Shown here one piece after another: positions 1 to 5,285 of a DNA stretch of 6,353 nucleotides. The stretch comes from Treponema sp. (lineage in GTDB: Bacteria > Spirochaetota > Spirochaetia > Treponematales > Rectinemataceae): the NCBI GenBank assembly GCA_012516755.1, contig JAAYWE010000101.1, positions 1 through 6,353 of the forward strand, given 5' to 3'. A program made the position numbers and the translations under genes. The notes beneath the pieces were generated by a model. That model was not told the origin of the DNA. It made no database searches and saw nothing but the letters and a program-made list of their open reading frames with translations. Each line of letters begins with the position of its first letter. Within the stretch, counting starts at the first letter, position 1.

Positions 1-1
1 A

Positions 2-865
2 CTTGCTCGCGACGGCCGGCCAGCTGCGAGGGGGGCAAGGTTTGCGCGGGGCAACTGGTATAGAGAGATCTTGGATCGGCTCCGCAATTGTGCTACCGCG
101 ACCTTTGGCGCAATTATAAAAGAGGGCTCTGCGGAAAGGCTTGGTCTCGAAGCAAAGCCACCTCAGCGATGGCCGAGATTTGTGAATTCGATATTTCCGG
201 AAAAGGCCTTAGCCCTCGCAGCTGGCCTTGGGACAATTGGACGAAACGGCCTTCTTGTCGCTAAGAAGACAAACAACTCGGATATCTTTGATGCTCTTGA
301 TTTTCAAGAGCACTTGATAGCAAGCGACTCCAGTAAGCCAACAACAACGAATCCGCCAACTTGGTCTTCCGCTGTTCTGATCGGTTTGATGCTTCTTCCA
401 TTCGACTTTGACATGTTGAAACTCGAAAAAAAAGATATTTTTGGAGGTGTGGCTCCATCATTTTTTGCCGTCTGTGGCAATTGCAGGCTTTGTATCGAAT
501 CCTGCCCAAGCAGAGCCTTAAGCTTTTCATCCCTTCCTGGCTTTGCGCGACATCTCTGTATCCAGAACTATTCATCGATCGATGGGAATCTGCCTGATTT
601 TATAGAAAAGTCCTGGGCGGATCAGCTTTATGGATGCGATCTTTGCCTTGAAGCCTGTACATACTTTGAGCCAGATCAAAAGGCACATACAAATCGTGGT
701 CGAATAGGCGGTTTTTTTGATGCTGAGTCGTTGGCAGATCTCAGCGAGGAGCAAATACAAGCTTTGTTCAAGGCTTCAGCTCTAGATCAAAAATGGATTG
801 CACCTGGAGCGCTCAAGAGAAATGCGGCGATAGTAATCCAGAAGTTCCATAAACTTAGGAATTGA
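2..865 (+). CDS. QueG-family (epoxyqueuosine reductase-like) corrinoid/iron-sulfur protein, C-terminal part
   Basis: The frame is open from base 2, and the residues before the TTG at 71 still look like QueG (FARGNWYREILDRLR resembles the family's YARG.DYH..L..RL). The gene therefore begins left of the window, and TTG 71 is not its start. About 287 residues are visible. QueG reduces epoxyqueuosine to queuosine in the wobble position of tRNA, using cobalamin and two [4Fe-4S] clusters in the cytoplasm. Counting from codon 71, an AGLGTIGRNG loop lies near 51-60. The cluster cysteines are C135, C138, C141, C145, C163, C189, C192 and C196, in CxxCxxCxxxCP and YGCDLCLEAC settings. The tail, ending ALKRNAA, is also QueG-like. 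Oddities: the family's FVD is FVN here (N39), the GEI segment reads GLM, and a polar stretch lies near 65-98. It is either a divergent QueG or a paralogue with another substrate. Family membership is firm; the exact reaction is not. Confidence 0.82.
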   Translation, partial: LARDGRPAARGARFARGNWYREILDRLRNCATATFGAIIKEGSAERLGLEAKPPQRWPRFVNSIFPEKALALAAGLGTIGRNGLLVAKKTNNSDIFDALDFQEHLIASDSSKPTTTNPPTWSSAVLIGLMLLPFDFDMLKLEKKDIFGGVAPSFFAVCGNCRLCIESCPSRALSFSSLPGFARHLCIQNYSSIDGNLPDFIEKSWADQLYGCDLCLEACTYFEPDQKAHTNRGRIGGFFDAESLADLSEEQIQALFKASALDQKWIAPGALKRNAAIVIQKFHKLRN

Positions 866-986
866 AGCGAGCTGCATGACAATTTTATGCAAAGATAGCC
901 GGCAGCATATCTTCGAGCCCAATAATTCTTATCGCGGTGACTGAGTCTATTGCAGCGCAGCGCAATAATGGCATTGGCGTCTTTTA
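866..986. other. Intergenic region between the QueG-like gene and the lipoprotein promoter
   Basis: No coding frame is convincing here. A 6-bp inverted repeat, AAGATA (892-897) and TATCTT (908-913) around a 10-nt GC-rich loop, could form a small hairpin just after the upstream stop codon, but no T run follows. A second short inverted repeat, ATTGC/GCAAT, lies around AGCGCAGC near 949-966. Either might mark the 3' end of the upstream transcript; neither is a classical intrinsic terminator. Confidence 0.3.
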
Positions 987-1015
987 TTGACATATTATGT
1001 TAAATAATATATAAT
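987..1015 (+). promoter_or_regulatory. Exact-consensus sigma-70-type promoter for the lipoprotein gene
   Basis: TTGACA at 987-992 and TATAAT at 1010-1015 are separated by exactly 17 bp, so both hexamers and the spacer match the housekeeping sigma-70 consensus. The surroundings are AT-rich. Transcription should begin around 1022, giving a very short 5' leader of about 22 nt that contains the ribosome binding site. The ATG at 1014 overlaps the -10 box and so lies upstream of the transcript. The element predicts strong, largely constitutive expression of the lipoprotein and perhaps of the genes after it. Confidence 0.85.
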
Positions 1016-1030
1016 GCCGCTGTTTTGTGC

Positions 1031-1035
1031 AGGAG
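1031..1035 (+). promoter_or_regulatory. Shine-Dalgarno site that fixes the lipoprotein start
   Basis: AGGAG lies 8 nt before the ATG at 1044. With the promoter at 987-1015 it shows that 1044, not the in-frame ATG at 1014, is the start. The shorter product begins directly with a lipoprotein signal peptide (MKK then a hydrophobic run). Confidence 0.8.
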
Positions 1036-1043
1036 TATGTAAA

Positions 1044-1415
1044 ATGAAGAAAATCATTGCAGTGTTCGCAATCATATCTATTGCATTCTTTGCATGTGCT
1101 CCCAAAAAGACCAACATTGACAATCAGGATAGCAAAAGTGTCTCCAATATGGCTCCTGAGGAGATCAAGGATGTGGCCACATGGAAGGCTGCCTACGACG
1201 ATCTTATCAGTGCATATTCAAGCGCGGTCGCTCAACTCAACGGCGGCAATCTGGGGGCAGGCGCAAAGATCGAAGAGCTAGGGAAGCGAGCTGAGGCACT
1301 TAACTCAGTAGCAGAGACCATTAGATCTGGCCTCTCCGGTCAGGAACAAGCCGATTTTGCTCAGGTCATCGAAGCTTATAGAGAAAAATTCAGCCAAGCA
1401 GTAAATTCTAATTGA
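1044..1415 (+). CDS. Small secreted lipoprotein of unknown function
   Basis: A 123-residue protein. Residues 1-18 form a lipoprotein signal peptide: MKK, a hydrophobic stretch (IIAVFAIISIAFFA), then C18 in a relaxed lipobox (F-F-A-C) of the kind seen in spirochaetes. After cleavage C18 would carry lipid and anchor about 106 residues at the periplasmic or outer face. A polar, disordered-looking linker (about 19-40) is followed by a mostly helical, Ala/Glu/Lys-rich region (about 41-120) with two likely amphipathic helices around an NGGNLGAGA turn near 66-74. No catalytic motif is visible. I do not recognise the family. It has its own strong promoter and Shine-Dalgarno site, suggesting an abundant envelope protein, and it is followed by epmA after 135 nt. 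The absence of Asp at +2 after the Cys (Ala instead) favours outer-membrane sorting by enterobacterial rules, which may not apply here. Confidence 0.8.
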   Translation: MKKIIAVFAIISIAFFACAPKKTNIDNQDSKSVSNMAPEEIKDVATWKAAYDDLISAYSSAVAQLNGGNLGAGAKIEELGKRAEALNSVAETIRSGLSGQEQADFAQVIEAYREKFSQAVNSN

Positions 1416-1451
1416 AATGGCCCATAAGATGAAAGGCTGAGAAATAGTCTG

Positions 1452-1471
1452 CCATGGTAGTCCATGGTAGT
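1452..1471 (+). repeat. Tandem decamer CCATGGTAGT x2
   Basis: Two exact, adjacent copies of the 10-mer CCATGGTAGT lie in the lipoprotein-epmA gap. Each copy contains the palindrome CCATGG. It could be a slippage duplication or a small binding site; nothing in the sequence decides this. Confidence 0.7.
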
Positions 1472-1499
1472 AGCAAGAGGTCGAATCCTAAACCTGGGT

Positions 1500-1535
1500 C
1501 TGCCCTATGCTCATGTCTCATTGTGATAAGGGCGG
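1500..1535 (+). other. Possible hairpin upstream of epmA
   Basis: CTGCCCT (1500-1506) can pair with AGGGCGG (1529-1535), with one G-U pair and a loop of about 22 nt, ending 15 nt before the epmA start. There is no T run, so it is unlikely to be an intrinsic terminator. It might stabilise or attenuate the transcript leading into epmA, whose own ribosome binding site is weak (GAG at 1540-1542, 8 nt before the ATG). Confidence 0.25.
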
Positions 1536-1550
1536 GATAGAGTAGCTAAT

Positions 1551-2513
1551 ATGAATATAGATCTGATAAACCTGCGCTCTCGTATGATAAGCATTGTCCG
1601 CGAGTTTTTCATTTCGAAGGATTATCTCGAGCTAGACACGCCAGCGCTTGCGCCTTATCTGATACCCGAATCTTGCCTGGAAGTTTTTGCTACAGAGTAC
1701 ATTCATCCCATTTATGGCCATAGGCCTCTATATCTCATTCCTTCGCCGGAAATATGGATGAAGAAAGTCATCGCTAATACAAATAGGAGTGTCTTTCAAA
1801 TCTGTAAGGCCTGGCGCAATGCGGAATCGGTTTCCCCTATTCATAATCCTGAGTTTACTATGCTTGAATACTACGGCGTGGGCCTTTCCAGCAAAGACAA
1901 TATCGAAATTACGGAGGAGCTTTTTGAAGCCCTTGCTGGCACAGAAACTCCTTCTCGAGTTCGTCCGCCCTTTCGAGTGATGAGCATGAAAGAAGCATGG
2001 GCTGAGTTTGCTCATGCGGATCTGGATGCGCTTGGCGATGATGAGGCCATGCGCGAAGCTTGTCGACGCCGTGGATTATTGGTACCTCAAACTGCCGCCT
2101 GGGAAGACGCCTTCCATATCCTTTTTCTCAGCATAGTCGAACCTTCTCTTCCTAAAGATAAGCCACTCATTCTAGACCTTTATCCTTCGCGTATCGAATG
2201 TCTTGCAGCGGATATTCCTGGCACCAGATACAAAGAGCGATGGGAGCTATATGTAGAAGGCATCGAAATCGCGAATTGCTTTACCGAAATGGCTGATCCT
2301 GAGGCTGTCGATCGATATATGCAGTCGCAGAGCAAAAAGAAGAGAGAATCGCTAGTGCCTCATATTATCGATGAGGCATATAGCTCGATTTTTAAAGACT
2401 TTCCACCATGTTCCGGAGTTGCTCTTGGCTTTGAGCGCTTGATGATGGTTTTATGTGGCAAGAAATCGATCGAAGATGTGATGATTTTTCCTTTCTCGTC
2501 CTTTTTTGGCTGA
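1551..2513 (+). CDS. epmA: EF-P--(R)-beta-lysine ligase EpmA (PoxA/GenX, lysyl-tRNA synthetase paralogue)
   Basis: A 320-residue class II aminoacyl-tRNA-synthetase-like protein. In the studied family it activates (R)-beta-lysine with ATP and transfers it to the conserved lysine of EF-P instead of to a tRNA. The length is close to E. coli EpmA (about 325), and the N-terminal anticodon-binding domain of true LysRS is absent. Motif 1 lies near 19-35 (FFISKDYLELDTPAL), motif 2 near 81-108 (VFQICKAWRN, then HNPEFTMLEYY), and motif 3 near 285-301 (PPCSGVALGFERLMMVL). A291 in GVALG matches the EpmA alanine where LysRS has glycine, a position linked to beta-lysine preference (A298 in E. coli, from memory). 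EIANCFTEMAD near 239-249 is the substrate-pocket segment. The efp gene follows at 2674. The lysine aminomutase EpmB and the hydroxylase EpmC are not in this window. The start has only a weak GAG site, but no better start is seen. Confidence 0.93.
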   Translation: MNIDLINLRSRMISIVREFFISKDYLELDTPALAPYLIPESCLEVFATEYIHPIYGHRPLYLIPSPEIWMKKVIANTNRSVFQICKAWRNAESVSPIHNPEFTMLEYYGVGLSSKDNIEITEELFEALAGTETPSRVRPPFRVMSMKEAWAEFAHADLDALGDDEAMREACRRRGLLVPQTAAWEDAFHILFLSIVEPSLPKDKPLILDLYPSRIECLAADIPGTRYKERWELYVEGIEIANCFTEMADPEAVDRYMQSQSKKKRESLVPHIIDEAYSSIFKDFPPCSGVALGFERLMMVLCGKKSIEDVMIFPFSSFFG

Positions 2514-2539
2514 GACAAATAGAAAAAGTTATCCATGAA

Positions 2540-2568
2540 ATGATGTAGATAAAGATATAAGCTATAAT
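2540..2568 (+). promoter_or_regulatory. Candidate promoter for efp
   Basis: An exact TATAAT -10 box lies at 2563-2568. At 17-bp spacing the -35 position (2540-2545, ATGATG) matches TTGACA at only three of six bases. It would start transcription near 2575 and give a leader of about 100 nt before efp. A weaker alternative is TTTACA at 2608-2613 with TAGTAT at 2632-2637. Confidence 0.4.
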
Positions 2569-2661
2569 AAAGTCCTATGATGAAAACAGTCGCAGGAGGC
2601 TTTAGTCTTTACATAGAGCAAGATTCCAAGCTAGTATAGTTTGATTTAATGCTTTTGTATC

Positions 2662-2666
2662 GAGGA
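2662..2666 (+). promoter_or_regulatory. Ribosome binding site of efp
   Basis: GAGGA lies 7 nt upstream of the ATG at 2674, a good Shine-Dalgarno match and spacing. It supports this start, which also gives the N-terminal length usual for EF-P. Confidence 0.75.
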
Positions 2667-2673
2667 AAACATT

Positions 2674-3237
2674 ATGATTCGTGGTGGTGATATCGGAATC
2701 GGAACTTGTCTCATTATCAATGGCGTGCCACATATTGTCGTAGAACGAGAGTTTGTCAATCCGGGGAAGGGAGCCGCTTTTGCTCGCGTGCGCGCGAAGA
2801 ATCTCAAAAATGGATATGTGGTGACCCAGACAATCAAGACCGCCGACTCCGTAGAAGATGCCCAAGTCGATCTTGTCGATTGTCAATATCAGTATAGCGA
2901 TGATGAATCTTTTCATTTTATGAACAACGAGACATTCGAGCAATTTGAAGTGCCAATCACCGCTCATGAAGACCGTGCTCCTTATCTAAAAGAAGGTGAA
3001 ACCTACACAATCGTCATGTGGGAAGGCGAGCCCATAGATATCAAGATCCCATATAAAATGGTTTTTACGGTAGCAGAGAGCGAGAATTATGTGCGCGGCG
3101 ATACAGTATCTGGGGCAACAAAACCTGTAAGGACCGAGACAGGGCTCGTAGTGCGGGTGCCCCTCTTCATAAAGCAAGGCGAGAAAATCCTTATCAATAC
3201 GGAGACAAACGAGTACGTTGAGCGCGTCAACGAATAA
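2674..3237 (+). CDS. efp: Translation elongation factor P (EF-P)
   Basis: A 187-residue EF-P of normal length. It binds between the ribosomal P and E sites and promotes peptide bond formation when ribosomes stall at consecutive prolines. Three beta-barrel domains are recognisable: a KOW-like N-terminal domain (about 1-65), an OB domain (about 66-130, including FHFMNNETFEQFEV) and a C-terminal OB domain (about 131-187), with the EF-P signature GATKPVRTETGLVVRVPLFI and then GE. The modification loop is FVNPGKGAAFARV, with Lys32 matching the E. coli Lys34 that receives beta-lysine. This agrees with epmA lying just upstream, so a lysine-type rather than rhamnosyl-arginine-type EF-P is expected. 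The 3' end overlaps the next gene by 20 nt. Confidence 0.97.
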   Translation: MIRGGDIGIGTCLIINGVPHIVVEREFVNPGKGAAFARVRAKNLKNGYVVTQTIKTADSVEDAQVDLVDCQYQYSDDESFHFMNNETFEQFEVPITAHEDRAPYLKEGETYTIVMWEGEPIDIKIPYKMVFTVAESENYVRGDTVSGATKPVRTETGLVVRVPLFIKQGEKILINTETNEYVERVNE

Positions 3238-4639
3238 GGCTGATGATTCATTCGATTCATTCTGTCAGCTCGATCCGCTAGTCAATAAGAGAGTAGACTT
3301 CGCTTACCGTGGTACTAAGCTCAAATTCGAACTCTCTTACTCGCTTTTTTCTTCTTTTGATATCGATGAAGGAACCCGCTTTCTTCTAAAAGAAATATCT
3401 AATGAGCCAGGAATTATTCATGCTCATCGCCTTCTCGATGCGGGCTGCGGGGTGGGTGTAATTGGCATAAGCCTAGCAGCCTCATGCCCTGAGATGGATG
3501 TAGTATTGCGTGACCGGGATTTCCGAGCAGTCGCATTGTCTGCGCGAAATGCAGAACGGAATGGTCTTGGTGTAAAGCTCTTCGGACTGAATGGACAGCA
3601 GCATGTCCTATGCCAGAAGAAAAAGTTTGCAAAGATAAAAATAAAGCAGAGAAAAGCGGATGATCTCATTGCCGAACCGGGTTTGCTATGCGAGCCGGAT
3701 GAGCGAGGTCCCTATGATGCAATTGTATCAAATCTGCCGGCAAAAGCTGGAGTTAATGTACTCGAGAATTATTTTCATTTTGCATGCACCGAGCTCTTGC
3801 AGCCCGGAGGCACTTTTGCCTTTGTCATCATAGCACCTTTGGCAGATATGGCTTGTATTTGGTGCGCCAATGCGGGTCTCGCTCTAATAAGAACCAACAG
3901 AACAAAGAATCATATGGTTGCAATTGCGCAAAGCCCAAGAGAAGTTCAAGTAGGTAAGCTCTCATCGAATGGCTGGATTTCAGCCTATTTGCGTTCGCAT
4001 ACAGAAAGACAGCTTGCTAGAGCAAATCTAGAGTGGGATGGTTTTCAAGGCTTGCCCGAATTCGATGAGCCATCTTTTGTTACTCTATGTACTCTCTCAT
4101 TAGCTCAGAGAGTCTTCGCAGGTCTTCTCGTGCGTCGGGCGCTTGTAGTGGAGCCTGGCGTAGGTATCATACCTATATGGATAAAAGAAGTCTTGGGAAC
4201 AGAGGAGATTGTACTGATATCGCATGATGTGCTCGCGCTTACCGCATCGATCCATAACCTAGAAAAGAAGGGTTTTCTTAAAGCTATTTCCATACTCGAT
4301 CCAATCCTTCCGATTATTTCGCCTTCAGCCATCGAGAATTCATTGCCACATGAGGCTCTATTACAAGAAAAAGAAGGACAAGTTTCGGTAGAAAAAAAGC
4401 TCAGCCCAGCCAGCATTGATGTAGCTGTTTTCTTCCTCGAAGATATTCCAAGGTATGATATCGCCAGTGCTTCCTGGTTACTTACCCAAAAATCACTAAA
4501 GCGAGGGGGAGTAGTTATATTTTCTGGAACTAGCACACATTGTGAGCGAGTCTGCCGAGAAAAACCTATGGGCTTTTCCAGGCTTCCACATTCTGATCAG
4601 AAAAAAGGTTGGCATGCCGTAGCCTTTAGGCGAGATTAG
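3218..4639 (+). CDS. Tandem-domain class I methyltransferase-like protein (RsmC/YbxB-like N-terminal domain plus degenerate second Rossmann domain)
   Basis: A 473-residue protein starting at TTG 3218, inside the last codons of efp (20-nt overlap). No later ATG, GTG or TTG precedes the first conserved segment, so this start is likely and translation is probably coupled to efp. The N-terminal domain resembles RsmC/MTS-type SAM-dependent methyltransferases: motif I LLDAGCGVGVIGISL (72-86), the acidic end of strand 2 at D99/D101, NAERNG (111-116), motif IV YDAIVSNLPAKAG (166-178) and PGG (196-198). Motif IV reads NLPA where these families have NPP plus F or I. A lysine-rich insert (KKKFAKIKIKQRK, 134-146) could contact RNA. 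Residues about 305-470 echo the fold again (ALVVEPGVGIIPIW, LISHDVLALTASIHNL, KRGGVVIFSG) without a motif IV. In E. coli RsmC and RlmG the degenerate half comes first; here it comes last. The substrate is unknown; rRNA or a translation factor is plausible from context. Confidence 0.75.
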   Translation: MSASTNKADDSFDSFCQLDPLVNKRVDFAYRGTKLKFELSYSLFSSFDIDEGTRFLLKEISNEPGIIHAHRLLDAGCGVGVIGISLAASCPEMDVVLRDRDFRAVALSARNAERNGLGVKLFGLNGQQHVLCQKKKFAKIKIKQRKADDLIAEPGLLCEPDERGPYDAIVSNLPAKAGVNVLENYFHFACTELLQPGGTFAFVIIAPLADMACIWCANAGLALIRTNRTKNHMVAIAQSPREVQVGKLSSNGWISAYLRSHTERQLARANLEWDGFQGLPEFDEPSFVTLCTLSLAQRVFAGLLVRRALVVEPGVGIIPIWIKEVLGTEEIVLISHDVLALTASIHNLEKKGFLKAISILDPILPIISPSAIENSLPHEALLQEKEGQVSVEKKLSPASIDVAVFFLEDIPRYDIASASWLLTQKSLKRGGVVIFSGTSTHCERVCREKPMGFSRLPHSDQKKGWHAVAFRRD

Positions 4640-4677
4640 GTAGATAAGGCTTGCAAACTCCATCAGGTTTTTAGACC

Positions 4678-4764
4678 ATGAGATATCTAGAGATGGGGAT
4701 ATATCTTTCTGCGAACTTAGGATATTTGACTTTTAGCAATTCTTTATTAGATTTTACAATATGA
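4678..4764 (+). CDS. Possible 28-residue leader ORF overlapping the next start (ATGA)
   Basis: ATG 4678 opens a 28-codon frame that ends in TGA at 4762-4764, so its stop overlaps the ATG at 4761 as ATGA, the classic arrangement of translational coupling. The peptide is rich in hydrophobic and aromatic residues (begins MRYLEMGIYL). The upstream Shine-Dalgarno match is poor (AGG at 4665-4667, 10 nt away), and a second in-frame ATG lies at 4693. The gene downstream has no Shine-Dalgarno of its own, which makes coupling attractive, but a frame this short can arise by chance. Confidence 0.22.
   Translation: MRYLEMGIYLSANLGYLTFSNSLLDFTI
4726..4753 (+). promoter_or_regulatory. Candidate promoter directly before the basic HTH-like gene
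   Basis: TTGACT at 4726-4731 matches the -35 consensus at five of six bases. With 16-bp spacing, TAGATT at 4748-4753 is a fair -10 and would start transcription at or within a base or two of the ATG at 4761, giving a leaderless mRNA. A better -10, TACAAT at 4755-4760, is too far from this -35 and would start inside the gene. The region is AT-rich, so some matches are expected by chance. Confidence 0.35.
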
Positions 4765-5279
4765 AAAAAGCTGAGCGCATGATTCTAGAATCTAGAACAC
4801 CCGATGAATATGTGGAGAATTCTCTCAAATCGCGACTTTCTCCTGCAGAGAAAGCTAAACTAGCTCGGTTATGGATGCAGGGAACAGGCTTTAATAGAGA
4901 GGATATTATACATGCTCGCAATAGAAGCGAATACTGGCGAAAGCGTAAGATGGCTGGTACAAGAGAGCGAACAAAAAGGCGAATGGCTCAACATGATTAC
5001 TCAAAGGGCAAGACCATCGTATGGACCAGAGAAAATATTGCAGAATTTCTATCGCTTAATCGCAAGGATGCGTATGGACGCTATCTATATCGCGATTGGG
5101 AACTAGCTGCTCTTTTTAGCACTAGCATACCCTCGATTCAATACCTAAGACGCAAATTCAACAAAGTCAGCAAGATGCTCGGTCCTGGTGCAAGGCGAGA
5201 TAAAGTCATCGATTATATGAGCTGTTCCGAGCTAGTGCTTCAACGCGGAGGCCCAAAAGCCCTCAAAAGCAAGCGCTAA
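4761..5279 (+). CDS. Small, very basic protein with a possible helix-turn-helix; function unknown
   Basis: A 172-residue protein with many Arg and Lys residues, likely to bind nucleic acid. No signal peptide or membrane segment is visible. The middle has a strongly basic stretch (RNRSEYWRKRKMAGTRER, about 53-70, then TKRR). Residues about 112-135 (DWELAALFSTSIPSIQYLRR, then KF) look like a helix-turn-helix: a hydrophobic first helix, a turn near ST-SIP, then an Arg-rich recognition helix. The C-terminus is again basic. I do not recognise the family. No Shine-Dalgarno precedes ATG 4761. Translation may be leaderless, coupled to the 28-codon frame ending at 4764, or begin at Met7 (4779). The gene converges on recG with 6 nt between stop codons. 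It could be a regulator or a nucleic-acid-associated protein; the DNA-binding reading is inferred from charge and pattern only. Confidence 0.7.
   Translation: MKKAERMILESRTPDEYVENSLKSRLSPAEKAKLARLWMQGTGFNREDIIHARNRSEYWRKRKMAGTRERTKRRMAQHDYSKGKTIVWTRENIAEFLSLNRKDAYGRYLYRDWELAALFSTSIPSIQYLRRKFNKVSKMLGPGARRDKVIDYMSCSELVLQRGGPKALKSKR
4781..4797. repeat. 12-bp palindrome and TCTAGAA tandem repeat at the gene start
   Basis: GATTCTAGAATC at 4781-4792 is a perfect palindrome, and TCTAGAA occurs twice in tandem (4784-4790, 4791-4797). A further TCTAGA lies at 4686-4691 upstream. All are close to the start of a probable DNA-binding protein, so an operator for self-regulation is possible. However, palindromes of this size are expected about once in a window of this length, and the bases also encode Leu-Glu and Ser-Arg. 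Confidence 0.3.
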
Positions 5280-5285
5280 TAACCT

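Larger units (their letters stand above)
2514..2673 (+). promoter_or_regulatory. efp upstream leader with an orphan Shine-Dalgarno sequence
   Basis: This AT-rich gap of 160 nt has a good -10 hexamer at 2563-2568. A perfect AGGAGG at 2594-2599 has no ATG, GTG or TTG at a usable distance. A 20-codon frame (ATG 2577, stop TAG 2637-2639) spans it. There is no clear terminator for epmA, so efp may be transcribed both from epmA and from its own promoter. Any regulatory role for the AGGAGG (for example ribosome standby, or pairing in the leader) is conjecture. Confidence 0.35.

Noticed and set aside
71..73. TTG at 71 as the start of the QueG-like gene
   Set aside because: The frame is open upstream to base 2 and the extra residues match the QueG family, so the gene is cut by the window edge.
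1014..1043. In-frame ATG at 1014 as the lipoprotein start
   Set aside because: It overlaps the -10 box and would put ten extra residues before the signal peptide; ATG 1044 has a proper AGGAG site.
1479..1488. GGTCGAATCC, resembling a tRNA T-loop
   Set aside because: No flanking T-stem, acceptor stem or anticodon arm can be built around it, so it is not a tRNA or a recognisable fragment of one.
2602..2967. A 121-codon minus-strand frame over the start of efp
   Set aside because: It is the antisense of well-conserved EF-P codons and shows no family features.
4105..4536. A 143-codon open frame on the minus strand
   Set aside because: It lies entirely opposite the methyltransferase-like gene, has no recognisable domain and no supporting ribosome binding signal.
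4681..4706. AGATAT/ATATCT inverted repeat as a terminator after the methyltransferase-like gene
   Set aside because: The stem is only six A/T-rich pairs with a 14-nt loop; a TTTCT follows but there is no GC-rich stem.
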